DNA of 64,000 nucleotides from Daejeonia sp002484105 (GTDB lineage: Bacteria; Bacteroidota; Bacteroidia; Flavobacteriales; Weeksellaceae). The translations under genes were made by a program, and so were the position numbers. The DNA lies in NCBI RefSeq assembly GCF_051175565.1, contig NZ_CP195105.1:2666001-2730000 (forward strand), given 5' to 3'. Below, one piece after another: positions 29,028 to 37,660 of this stretch (position 1 is its first letter; each line of letters starts with the position of its first letter). A model generated the notes under the pieces. The model was not told the DNA's origin. It searched no databases and was given only the letters and a program-made list of their open reading frames with translations.

Positions 29028-30653
29028 TTAATATCCAGGATTTTGTGTCAAATTTTTGTTGATGTTGCGTTCGTCGCGAGGAATCGGCCAGAGGTAATGT
29101 TTGGAAGCATCAAATGTTCTGTAATTGACTCTCAGATATCCGTTGTCTTCACTTTCAACTCCATATTTTGCTCCATGTGCCCAGCCGTTGAGGACTTTGT
29201 CGGCAATTTTCCATCTGCGGATATCGAAAATACGCAGGCCTTCCATTCCCAATTCGCTTCTTCTTTCATTACGAATCAACTGGCGCATCTGCTCCTGGGA
29301 GAGCGTTGAAGGGTAAGATGTGGCAGCGGCATCTGTAAAGCCTGCACGTTTCCTTAATGCACCGATGGTGGCTGCCCAAGTTCCTTCATTAAATTGTCCG
29401 AGTTCATTTTTGGCTTCTGCATTCATCAGAAGTACATCAGCATATCGTATCAGCATCAGGTTGATGCTACTTTGCAGACTGTTGAGATGTTTTGGATCCC
29501 AGTATTTTCTGATATAATATCCTGTAGAAGTTTTGGATGATCCGGATGAATATTCATCAAGAGCAGTACCTGAAGGATCGGATCCCGGTTTGATATAGAT
29601 GGTGCGATAGCTGCCATCTTCATTTTGCCACTGGTAACCATTATATACTACGGTATAGGTGAGTCGGGGATCCCGATTGGTATATGGACTGTTTTCGTCA
29701 TAACCACTGCCGCTATCGCTAATCTTTTTGCCATTCAGCATGATGTAGCTGTCTACCAGTTCCTGAGTAGGTGCAAGGGCATTTAATCTGGCTCCTGCAG
29801 AAAGTGGGGCCATATCAAAAAGTTCTCCCCACATACGCTGTACGGGTGTATACTGGATGCTCAGCATATCTTCACTACTGTATTCGTTGTCTGACAGAAA
29901 TAAGCCTGAATAAGATGGGAATAAAGCATAAGAACCTTTTTCACCATTCATCAATGCATCAGTTGCCTCTGCCACTTCCGACCAGCGTCCTTCATATAAC
30001 AGAACGCGTGCTTTGAGCGCGAGGGCGGCTCCGGAAGTAATTTTTCCGTTGTCGCTCGCTGCATATTCTTCTTTGGTGGGGAGTATGGCTATAGCGTCAT
30101 TTAATTCGCTAAGAACAAAATTAATAACATCAGCATGTGGCGTACGCGATATTGAAGTTGCTTCTTCAAGCGTAGGATCGTGGTCCAGAAGAGGGATATC
30201 GCCAAACCAGGTGGTAAGCATGAAATGCTGCCAGGCTCTCAATACTCTTGCTTCTGCCTTTATCCTTAGAATTTCTTCAGCATCAGCATCGTGTACTCTG
30301 TCGATGTTTTCCAAAATCAGATTACAGGTTTTAATGCCGGCATAGCGGCTGTTCCATTCACTTTTAAATCGTCCCAGCGAGGCATCAAAAATACCAGCCG
30401 CTATAGATGCAGTACCTGCATTATCGCCACGTCCATTATAGGCATTGTCACTAAGTCCCTCATTGTAGAAGAAATAGCTGCTGCTCATCATCTGGCTGTA
30501 AGCCGTATTCAGTGCAGTCTGCGCTTTGGCAATACTCGTCCAATATGTGGTGTCTGTAAACTGATTTTCAGGCACCTGATCTAATCTTTGGCAACCTGTC
30601 ATCAATAACAGTCCCAAGAATATCATAAATCGATACAGTTTTTTATTGATCAT
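29028..30653 (-). CDS. susD: SusD-family nutrient-binding lipoprotein
   Basis: This 541-residue protein has lipobox MTGC (Cys21), the usual SusD opening (LDQVPENQFTDTTYW), tetratricopeptide-like helices with RAWQHFML and GDIPLL, and the C-terminal RagB/SusD domain ending IRNERRSELGMEGLRIFDIRR and LWPIPRDERNIN. It is the lid of the SusCD importer. It follows susC by 11 bases, so the two are made together. The neighbouring GH76, GH92 and GH125 genes imply alpha-manno-oligosaccharides as cargo. Confidence 0.95.
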   Translation of the reverse strand: MINKKLYRFMIFLGLLLMTGCQRLDQVPENQFTDTTYWTSIAKAQTALNTAYSQMMSSSYFFYNEGLSDNAYNGRGDNAGTASIAAGIFDASLGRFKSEWNSRYAGIKTCNLILENIDRVHDADAEEILRIKAEARVLRAWQHFMLTTWFGDIPLLDHDPTLEEATSISRTPHADVINFVLSELNDAIAILPTKEEYAASDNGKITSGAALALKARVLLYEGRWSEVAEATDALMNGEKGSYALFPSYSGLFLSDNEYSSEDMLSIQYTPVQRMWGELFDMAPLSAGARLNALAPTQELVDSYIMLNGKKISDSGSGYDENSPYTNRDPRLTYTVVYNGYQWQNEDGSYRTIYIKPGSDPSGTALDEYSSGSSKTSTGYYIRKYWDPKHLNSLQSSINLMLIRYADVLLMNAEAKNELGQFNEGTWAATIGALRKRAGFTDAAATSYPSTLSQEQMRQLIRNERRSELGMEGLRIFDIRRWKIADKVLNGWAHGAKYGVESEDNGYLRVNYRTFDASKHYLWPIPRDERNINKNLTQNPGY

Positions 30654-30664
30654 AATAATTTGTT

Positions 30665-33502
30665 TTAAAAGGTTACATCCATACCAAAACCATAATATAT
30701 CGGTGTCGGATAAGCACGGCCGCTATTTGCACCGCCGGACGACATATTACTGTTAAATTCAGTAAGTTCCGGATCAACAAATTTTACTTTACTCCAGGTC
30801 ACCAGGTTCTGGCCGGTTACATAAATTCTGAGGTTCTGCAATTTGAGGTCATTCAGCAGATCTCTTGGCAAGGTATACCCGATCTGTACGTTTTTAAGTC
30901 TTGCATAAGCTCCGTTAAAGAGGTACATATCGCTTCCTCTTCTGAAGTTGTTGGTATTGCTCATGGTGCCGTTATTGGCAAGTCGCGGATAATAAGCATC
31001 AGGATTTGCCGGTGTCCAGTAATCCAGTTGGTGGGTATACATCGTCATACCATAATTGTAATGGTAAGGCTCCACCAGTTCACCTCGGATCATCATGGTT
31101 CTTTTTCCTACACCTTGTAAAAATACACTAAGATCAAATCCTTTGAATTCGACATTATAGGTTAAGCCAAATGTATATCTTGGGAAAGAATTTCCAAATA
31201 CAAAGAGGTCGTTATCATCAATGACGCCATCGTTGTTTGCATCCACATACCGGTTATCTCCAGGCTGAACGGTAAGCCCCACGGGCACTGCTGCTCCGGC
31301 AATTTCTTCATAGCTCTGGAAAATTCCCTGTCTCTTATATCCCACATAGGAATTATAGGGCAGTCCTTCTCTTAAGATGACTTGTAGCTCTTCGAGGGTC
31401 GTCAGGCGTTCCTGTCCGTTATAGTTTAATACTTTGTTTTTGTTGTCTGCAATATTGGCCGTTATGCTATGTCTCAGCACTTCGCCGTTGTGGCGGTAGG
31501 TTGCACTTACTTCCCAGCCCTGGTTTCCGACCTTGCCGGCATTGAAATCCGGTAAAGAAGTTCCGTAAACACCAGGTACCTGCGGTGCTACCAGAATGTC
31601 ACGTGTCACCTTGTTAAAATAATCGGCACTTAAAGACAAAGCTCCTTTAAAGAAATCTGCATCGATACCGACATTGAATGTTGCTGCTTTTTCCCAGGTA
31701 ATATTTTCGTTTGCAAAATTATATCCTGTACCACTTACCGCTTCATTATTGAATGAATATGCATTCTGGAAGGTAAAATATGTTGTCTGATACTGATAAT
31801 TACCAACATTTTGGTTTCCTAAGATACCGTAGGACGCACGCAGCTTGATATTGCCGACTTTCTCAGCAAAATTTTCCATGAATTTTTCCTTGGTAATGCG
31901 GTAGCCCACACTTCCCGAAGGGAAAAAGCCCCACCGGATTCCTTTTCTGAATTTGGAAGAACCATCATACCGGAAGGAGAATTCGGCAAAGTATTTACTG
32001 TCATAGTCATAGGATACACGTCCAAATAATGAATTGAGGCTGTTTTTTGAAGAACTCTGATTGGAGTTATACGAATTATCACTTATTACGGTATCACTTG
32101 TTGGGGTGCCCAGTTCCGGATCTGTATACAGCTTATAGATACCAATACCGCGGTCGGTATGGTTTTCATTACTGACACCTGCCAAAGCATTCAATGAATG
32201 CTGTCCGTAGATTTTATTAAACTCGAGCATAAATTGTGTATTCAGATCGAGATACTTGCGGGATTCATCATTGGTATTACGGTCTGCACCAGATACTCCT
32301 GCAGGCGAGAAATCTACTCTCTCAGTACGGCTGAACATATTGTTCACCCAAAGATGACCTCCAAAAACTCCTTTTGCTTTCAGCCATTTTGTAATTTCGA
32401 ATTCCGCATTTACACTTCCCAGAACGTCATCATTGTCGTACCTTCTAAAACCTCCTTTTTCAAGAATTCCAAGCGGATTGTATTCCTGAAGCACATCATT
32501 GGTCAGGTAATTGCCATTGCTGTCTTTTTGTGTATAATATAAAGGAACACGGAATGCATCAACCATTAAGGTACTGGTGCTTGACGAATGATCTTTAATA
32601 TACTGTTTGGAATAAGCAAGATTGGAGGTAAGTTTCAGCCTGCCAAAATTATTGGTCAGATTAATTCTGTAGTTGTAACGTTCCATTCCTTTATAGGGGC
32701 CTACAAAATTACTCTCCTGATTAAAATAACCTGCAGACACCATATAAGTACTGTTCGCGTTACCTCCGCTTACAGAGAGATTATAATTACCCTGTGTAGC
32801 GGGTCTGGTAATTTCTTTTGCAAACCATTCTGTATCACCGTTTTCCTTAAACTGACGAATCTGCTCTGCACTGTAAGGTGCATTACTGACACCTGAATTA
32901 TAAGCAGCCTCATTGCGCAGCATAGCATTTTCGTAGCCATGTACGGGCTTGGTAAAGAAATGGGGAATGTTATAACCGAAAATCGAATTGAAATTCACCG
33001 TCATCGGTCGGTTTTTCTTTCCTTTCTTGGTTGTAATAAGCAATACACCGTTACTGGAACGCGATCCATAGATGGCAGCACTACCCGCATCTTTAAGAAC
33101 GGATACATTATCGATATCCGCCGGGTTCAGGGCATTGATATCTCCGCCAACGATTCCGTCAATAACAATCAGCGGAGTATTGCTTCCCAAAGTGCTTACC
33201 CCTCTAATGTTAATGTTAAGCCCGGCTCCCGGCTCATTATTGGACTGCTGAATGGTAAGGTTAGGAGCCTTTCCCTGCAGTGCCTGCGTGGTGTTGACAC
33301 TGGAGCGCCCCTCGAAGGCCTTACTATTCACCTGATCAATTGCACCTACGACTTTTGTACGCTTTTGGGTACCATAAGCCACGATCACCACCTCTTCGAT
33401 ATCCGACACTTTTGTGGTGTCCATCTTTTTCTGTTGTGCAAACAGAGCTTGCCCGGAGAAAAAGATTACCGCAGTGGATAAAACTTTTAATTTCAAATTC
33501 AT
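30665..33502 (-). CDS. susC: SusC-family TonB-dependent oligosaccharide importer
   Basis: This 945-residue outer-membrane transporter has a signal peptide ending FAQ (residue 23), a TonB-box-like segment (EEVVIVAYGTQKR, 36-48), a plug domain (GRSSVNTTQALQGKAPNL to SNGVLLITTKKGK) and a long beta-barrel. It lacks the roughly 80-residue carboxypeptidase-regulatory domain that usually precedes the plug in SusC proteins, so it is at the short end for the family. With SusD it forms the importer for oligosaccharides made by the GH76 enzyme. It is the first gene of the main operon and is preceded by a promoter overlapped by a LacI-type palindrome. Confidence 0.95.
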   Translation of the reverse strand: MNLKLKVLSTAVIFFSGQALFAQQKKMDTTKVSDIEEVVIVAYGTQKRTKVVGAIDQVNSKAFEGRSSVNTTQALQGKAPNLTIQQSNNEPGAGLNINIRGVSTLGSNTPLIVIDGIVGGDINALNPADIDNVSVLKDAGSAAIYGSRSSNGVLLITTKKGKKNRPMTVNFNSIFGYNIPHFFTKPVHGYENAMLRNEAAYNSGVSNAPYSAEQIRQFKENGDTEWFAKEITRPATQGNYNLSVSGGNANSTYMVSAGYFNQESNFVGPYKGMERYNYRINLTNNFGRLKLTSNLAYSKQYIKDHSSSTSTLMVDAFRVPLYYTQKDSNGNYLTNDVLQEYNPLGILEKGGFRRYDNDDVLGSVNAEFEITKWLKAKGVFGGHLWVNNMFSRTERVDFSPAGVSGADRNTNDESRKYLDLNTQFMLEFNKIYGQHSLNALAGVSNENHTDRGIGIYKLYTDPELGTPTSDTVISDNSYNSNQSSSKNSLNSLFGRVSYDYDSKYFAEFSFRYDGSSKFRKGIRWGFFPSGSVGYRITKEKFMENFAEKVGNIKLRASYGILGNQNVGNYQYQTTYFTFQNAYSFNNEAVSGTGYNFANENITWEKAATFNVGIDADFFKGALSLSADYFNKVTRDILVAPQVPGVYGTSLPDFNAGKVGNQGWEVSATYRHNGEVLRHSITANIADNKNKVLNYNGQERLTTLEELQVILREGLPYNSYVGYKRQGIFQSYEEIAGAAVPVGLTVQPGDNRYVDANNDGVIDDNDLFVFGNSFPRYTFGLTYNVEFKGFDLSVFLQGVGKRTMMIRGELVEPYHYNYGMTMYTHQLDYWTPANPDAYYPRLANNGTMSNTNNFRRGSDMYLFNGAYARLKNVQIGYTLPRDLLNDLKLQNLRIYVTGQNLVTWSKVKFVDPELTEFNSNMSSGGANSGRAYPTPIYYGFGMDVTF

Positions 33503-33552
33503 ATTAAATAGCTTTTTTAGATTTCACTTATTTTCTGTTCCAAAAAGTTTCC

Positions 33553-33735
33553 CTAACAGAGACTTTTGTTTTCTGGACAGAGAAAGGAACAGAACCGGCA
33601 GTTTCTGCTGATCTGCATTTCCAGAGATACTGCATCCGGAACGGCTGCAGCAATTTCAGATATAAAGGAGAGCAATACTCCTTTTGGATACGTCAGACAG
33701 TCGTCCGACAGGTGAGGTAAAATAATTTTGTTCAT
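33553..33735 (-). CDS. Possible small leader ORF upstream of susC
   Basis: This 60-codon open frame with an ATG start lies inside the predicted 5' leader of the susC transcript, beginning about 40 bases after the inferred start site and ending 50 bases before susC. I do not recognise the product; it contains four cysteines and no signal peptide. It overlaps a perfect 7-bp hairpin AAAGGAG/CTCCTTT (33664-33684). It may be a chance frame in the leader. Confidence 0.2.
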   Translation of the reverse strand: MNKIILPHLSDDCLTYPKGVLLSFISEIAAAVPDAVSLEMQISRNCRFCSFLCPENKSLC

Positions 33736-33780
33736 AGGAGATGAATGTTATTAAGGCGATTATGATTGTTTGTTTCGTAG

Positions 33781-33809
33781 TAAATATACTAAATCGATTT
33801 AATAAACAA
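33781..33809 (-). promoter_or_regulatory. susC promoter overlapped by a LacI-type operator
   Basis: On the minus strand TTG (33807-33809) is followed after 18 bases by TATATTTA (33781-33788), close to the Bacteroidota -33/-7 arrangement. The spacer is almost filled by the perfect palindrome TAAATCGATTTA (33790-33801), which extends as an imperfect palindrome on both sides. A repressor bound here would block sigma factor. The predicted leader to the susC ATG is about 270 nt. Confidence 0.65.
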
Positions 33810-33863
33810 TACCTATATGAAAAAAAATTTTTATTGTATATAAAATTACAGATACATCAGAAG

Positions 33864-34000
33864 AAACACTAAATCTATTGATAAAAAATAAAAAAATGTA
33901 GGGTATTTTTGATAATACACAAATAATAAAAAATCGTGAACTTTAATTTTTATTAACTTTTATGAAGGGTAAAAACCAAAATTAAAACGATTTAGTAATA
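33864..34000 (-). promoter_or_regulatory. Two further LacI-type operator candidates upstream of susC
   Basis: ACTAAATCTATTGATA (33868-33883) matches the consensus ACTAAATCGATTTAGT perfectly in its left half. AAAACGATTTAGTAAT (33984-33999) matches in its right half. A weaker form, ATTAAATCCATTTAAG, lies at the end of the regulator gene (34030-34045). Several sites upstream of one promoter would allow looping by a tetrameric LacI-type protein. The rest of 33503-34040 is AT-rich without clear features. Confidence 0.45.
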
Positions 34001-34040
34001 AAAAAAACAAGAATAAACGTTAATAAAGTATTAAATCCAT

Positions 34041-35069
34041 TTAAGGACGCGCCTCAGAAGACGAACGTACAATCAGCTCTGCTTTTAGCACTACCTTGCG
34101 CGATCCCTCTTTGACATTTTTTCTCTTGAGCAGAGAAATCATAAGACGCATAAGCTCGGTACCCATATCGGCAAGAGGCTGCGCAACGGCAGTAATAGAA
34201 GGATTGTAGATTTTGAAAAACTCGTTGTCATCAAAGGCAACCAGTCCGATTTTACGTATAAAAAGAGGATCTTTGGAATTAAATATCTCCAGACCAGACT
34301 GTGTCAGATAATTCGTCGCAAAGAATATCGCATCAATATCCGTATTTTTGGATATAAAATTATAAATCATATTTTTTCCCTGTGCCAATCTGGCTACTTC
34401 GAAAGGGATTTTCAGTACTGAAGATTCAAGACCGGCTGCCAAAACAGCGTCTTCATAACCCTGAAGGCGCTCCAGCATCTGCGTCTGCTCCATATCCACC
34501 GTCACAAAAGCAATATTCCGGAATCCATTATCGACAAGATGCCTGGTGGCGGTATGGGCAGCCTCCTTGTTGTCGATCACCACAATATTGCAGGGCATAT
34601 TTTCAAAATAACGGTCTACCATCACCACAGGGATATTGTCCTCCAGCAATTGCTCTATCGTATTCCGGATACCAGGAGACGGAACAATGATGAATCCATC
34701 TACCATGCGGAAACGAAAATACCGGATCAGTTCTTCCACCTTTTTGTCATCATTTTCATGGCTGCAGAATATCACTTTATACCCTTTGCGGTAGGCAATA
34801 TCCTCAATCACTCTTGCAAGTCTGGCAAAGAAGTTATTGCTGATATCCTCCACCATAAGCACAAGCGTATTGGACTTGCCTGTGCGGAGACTCTGGGCGA
34901 TAGGATTAGGCCGGTAGTTGACTTTTTCTGCATACTCCAGAACTTTTCTGGCCAGCTCATCACTAATATGTTTTTCCTTTGCCTTTCCGTTCAAAACAAA
35001 TGAAACCGTCGTCGTAGAGATATTGAGATCTGAGGCTATTGTCTTGATCGAAATATTGTTTTTTTTCAT
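34041..35069 (-). CDS. LacI-family transcriptional regulator of the mannan locus
   Basis: An upstream in-frame ATG exists at 35111, but the ATG at 35069 is preferred because the LacI helix-turn-helix then starts at the usual distance (ISIKTIASDLNISTTTVSFVLNG). The product is 342 residues with the YRPNPIAQSLRTGKS hinge region and a periplasmic-binding-protein-like effector domain (GFIIVP, VVMVDRYF, AFVTVD, GLVAFDDNEFF). It probably senses mannose or a phosphorylated derivative. It lies between the isomerase gene and susC on the same strand. Palindromes of the expected type occur in front of susC, GH92, the isomerase and the kinase, so it is the most likely repressor. Confidence 0.92.
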   Translation of the reverse strand: MKKNNISIKTIASDLNISTTTVSFVLNGKAKEKHISDELARKVLEYAEKVNYRPNPIAQSLRTGKSNTLVLMVEDISNNFFARLARVIEDIAYRKGYKVIFCSHENDDKKVEELIRYFRFRMVDGFIIVPSPGIRNTIEQLLEDNIPVVMVDRYFENMPCNIVVIDNKEAAHTATRHLVDNGFRNIAFVTVDMEQTQMLERLQGYEDAVLAAGLESSVLKIPFEVARLAQGKNMIYNFISKNTDIDAIFFATNYLTQSGLEIFNSKDPLFIRKIGLVAFDDNEFFKIYNPSITAVAQPLADMGTELMRLMISLLKRKNVKEGSRKVVLKAELIVRSSSEARP

Positions 35070-35209
35070 TTTAAAGGCTGTTTGATGGCTGAAAGGTAAG
35101 AATTTTAACAAATATCCCGAAAATTAAAAGCGTATTTAATCTTATTGCCTCAAATAAACAACAAAATCAAACACGCTTGCCAATTTCTGTACAGTAGCCA
35201 ATATGGTCA

Positions 35210-35701
35210 TTAACGGCCAAAATCATCCTGTACGCGAACAATATCGTCCTCATCCGACGGATGTTCAGGATCAGTATGCTGCCAGATTTCGGCGACAATT
35301 CCCCAATCGTCAAGCCCGATCAGACGGTGTCTCTCTCCTTTGTCCAGTTTGATCTGGTCTTTTGGCTGAAACGTATCCAGCGGCCCTTCCGTATCGGTTG
35401 CACTGCGTACAACACCTACAGTACCTTCCACAACTTGCCAGATTTCCGCGCGGCGGTGATGGTACTGCCAGCTAAGCTTGGCGTGCGGCGCTACAACCAG
35501 AATTTTTGGGCTCAGTTTCCCACCGATTTTAAGCTGGTTGACATCAATTCCGTCAAAATACTGGTTGGCAAATTTCTGGGCCTGCTGCTCGTCAATGACA
35601 AAAAAACCGCCCCATGGCCGTTCTTCGTCTCTTGCTACAATATTGAAACCCTGTGAAGTCAGCATTGCTTCCACTTTAGTAAAAACTGCAGATTTGTCCA
35701 T
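35210..35701 (-). CDS. Cupin-type mannose-6-phosphate isomerase
   Basis: This 163-residue single-cupin protein resembles the isomerase half of bifunctional type II PMI/GMP enzymes. It has RPWGGFFVI (28-36), metal-ligand motif YHHRRAEIW with H81, H82 and E86, the later GERHRL with H125, and the terminal DDIVRVQDDFGR. It would convert mannose-6-phosphate to fructose-6-phosphate in the cytoplasm. No nucleotidyltransferase domain is present. It is divergent from the ROK kinase gene, and an operator-like palindrome lies about 80 bases upstream, consistent with co-regulated mannose catabolism. An alternative is another sugar-phosphate isomerase of the same cupin group. Confidence 0.8.
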   Translation of the reverse strand: MDKSAVFTKVEAMLTSQGFNIVARDEERPWGGFFVIDEQQAQKFANQYFDGIDVNQLKIGGKLSPKILVVAPHAKLSWQYHHRRAEIWQVVEGTVGVVRSATDTEGPLDTFQPKDQIKLDKGERHRLIGLDDWGIVAEIWQHTDPEHPSDEDDIVRVQDDFGR

Positions 35702-35772
35702 AAAATGATCTTTAAAATTGTATTATGCAATATTAAAACAATTTTTGCGATGTTTCTTTATATTCAGAAACA

Positions 35773-36035
35773 AAATTTAATCGATTTAGTAAATCCTTTT
35801 TTAAAATAAAAAATACAAAAGAAATCCCCTATTAAACGTGAGGACAACAAAGTATCCAAAAAACACTATAAATTATTACATTTCAGATAATTAAATTATT
35901 CATACGTTTTTATATCCTGAAATTTTCAACAGATCACATTCTATGCTATACCCTGTAATAAAGAAAGAAATATGATAAAATTCAAAAAATATCACCGTTT
36001 ACTAAAATGATTTAGCAAAATTTTACTTAATATTG
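35773..36035. promoter_or_regulatory. Divergent promoter region with two LacI-type operators
   Basis: TTTAATCGATTTAGTAAA (35776-35793) lies on the isomerase side, and TTTACTAAAATGATTTAGCA (35998-36017) on the kinase side, about 220 bases apart. A weak -7-like TAATATTG (36028-36035) follows the second site toward the kinase. The other bases of 35702-36065 are AT-rich with no ORF. Confidence 0.55.
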
Positions 36036-36065
36036 TAATGTCAATTTTAACATCACAACTCACCA

Positions 36066-37190
36066 ATGGATATATTTAATGACCAGCGGGTTGTCCTTAC
36101 GCTTGATGCAGGAGGGACTAACTTTGTTTTTTCTGCAATAAAAGCAGGCAGCGAAATCGCAAACCCTATCGTATTGCCCAGCAATGCCAACAATATAGAC
36201 ACCTGTCTCAATACCATTATTACTGGTTTTCAGGAAATTTCTAACCTAATTCTGCCAGAAAAGCCCGTAGCCATCAGTTTTGCTTTCCCTGGTCCTGCAG
36301 ACTATAAACAAGGCATCATTGGTGACCTTATCAACCTGCCTTCCTTCCGGGGAGGCGTTGCACTGGGACCTATGCTGGAAGAAATATTCGGACTGCCCAC
36401 CTTTATCAATAACGATGGTGACTTGTTTGCTTATGGGGAAGCCATCGGAGGTATGCTGCCAAAACTTAATGCCGATCTCAGAAAAAACCATATTCCCAAG
36501 CAATACCACAACCTGTTCGGTATTACACTGGGCACAGGTTTTGGCGGTGGCATTATCCACAATAACCAAATTCTGGATGGTGACAATTCTGCAGGAGGAG
36601 AAATCTGGCTGATGCGCGATTTCAAACATACACAACTTCTTGTTGAAGAAAGTGTCAGTATTCGGGCAGTACAGAGAGTTTATGCCGAAGAATCCGGCGA
36701 CAGCACACTGCGGTCGCCACAGCACATCTACCACATTGCAATTGGGAAAGAAGACGGCAACAAAATGGCGGCACTCATGGCTTTCGAAGAACTGGCACTG
36801 ATGGTGGGCGAAGCTCTCGCAAACGCCGTAACCCTTATTGACGCACCTGTTGTGATAGGCGGCGGAATTTCGGGAGCGGCAGACCTGATTCTTCCTACCG
36901 TCGTAAAGCACCTGAACGGTACCATAGAAAACCTTAAAGGGGAAAAAATACCAAGACTGGTATCAAAAGTGTACAATATGGACGATACAGCTTCCTACAG
37001 TGAATTTCTGAACTGGAAAACACAAACCATACAAGTACCTTTCAGCGAGCGCCGCGTGAGCTATTCAGCTGAGAAGAAACTGGTGGTAGGGCTGTCACAC
37101 CTGGGAACCAGCAAAGCCATTTGCCTGGGCGCCTATGCGTTCGCACTTGCCAATATCGACCAGAAAATTCGTGAGAAAGTAAATCTGTAA
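36066..37190 (+). CDS. ROK-family sugar kinase, probable mannokinase/glucokinase
   Basis: This 374-residue cytoplasmic kinase has the ATP-binding phosphate-1 motif LTLDAGGTNFVFSAI near the N-terminus, FINNDGDLFAYGE with the expected catalytic Asp, and GTGFGGGII. The zinc motif that marks most ROK proteins (CxCGxxGC after a GH dipeptide) is absent; the matching place reads GGEIWLMRDFKH. It probably phosphorylates mannose (and perhaps glucose) released by the alpha-mannosidases, giving the substrate of the neighbouring isomerase. The gene is divergent from the isomerase, with a LacI-type palindrome about 60 bases upstream of the start. Confidence 0.85.
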   Translation: MDIFNDQRVVLTLDAGGTNFVFSAIKAGSEIANPIVLPSNANNIDTCLNTIITGFQEISNLILPEKPVAISFAFPGPADYKQGIIGDLINLPSFRGGVALGPMLEEIFGLPTFINNDGDLFAYGEAIGGMLPKLNADLRKNHIPKQYHNLFGITLGTGFGGGIIHNNQILDGDNSAGGEIWLMRDFKHTQLLVEESVSIRAVQRVYAEESGDSTLRSPQHIYHIAIGKEDGNKMAALMAFEELALMVGEALANAVTLIDAPVVIGGGISGAADLILPTVVKHLNGTIENLKGEKIPRLVSKVYNMDDTASYSEFLNWKTQTIQVPFSERRVSYSAEKKLVVGLSHLGTSKAICLGAYAFALANIDQKIREKVNL

Positions 37191-37224
37191 GTCTGAACGA
37201 ACCCACAGAATAATACCTCCGATA

Positions 37225-37620
37225 TCAGCTCTTTGCGATATTATACAACATCAGCCGGGCAATGTTTTGGGCACGCAGAACCGCTTCATCAGCTTTGCTT
37301 CCTTCAAAAAATTCGAAAACGGTTTCAGCGAAAACTTTTTTCCATTCGCTGAATTCTGTTTCCGTCATGGGAGTGATTTTCCCCAGTTCCACATGTTTTT
37401 TCATGGGATTTCCGACGAAACTTTTTTCTCCAAGCAGGATGCTTCCCCAAAACGAATACATTTTGGGGAGATGGGTCGCCCAGTCAACTTTTGCAATATC
37501 ATCAAAAATATAGGCAAGTTTGCTGTTCTGCTTTATTTTGTCGTAAAATGCATTGACGAGATGCTCAATATCATCACGCGTCTCGATATCTTTTTTTATT
37601 CGTTTTCCATCCATTTTCAA
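37225..37620 (-). CDS. Group III truncated hemoglobin
   Basis: This 131-residue globin has family features VNAFYDKIK, IFDDI, MYSFWGSILLG and NPMKKHVELGKI, with H76 the likely proximal haem ligand. Group III truncated hemoglobins bind O2 and NO and are linked to nitrosative or microaerobic physiology. It is the last of five minus-strand genes (Rrf2, RIC, hemerythrin-like, DUF488, globin) with gaps of 20 to 55 bases, so it probably belongs to their operon. Confidence 0.9.
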   Translation of the reverse strand: MKMDGKRIKKDIETRDDIEHLVNAFYDKIKQNSKLAYIFDDIAKVDWATHLPKMYSFWGSILLGEKSFVGNPMKKHVELGKITPMTETEFSEWKKVFAETVFEFFEGSKADEAVLRAQNIARLMLYNIAKS

Positions 37621-37660
37621 GAAAATTCTTTCTTATTAAACTTTCCCTTCTCTATTGTTT

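Noticed and set aside
36246..36911. A 221-codon minus-strand frame inside the ROK kinase gene
   Set aside because: The kinase motifs on the plus strand are clear, and the antisense product shows no family features.
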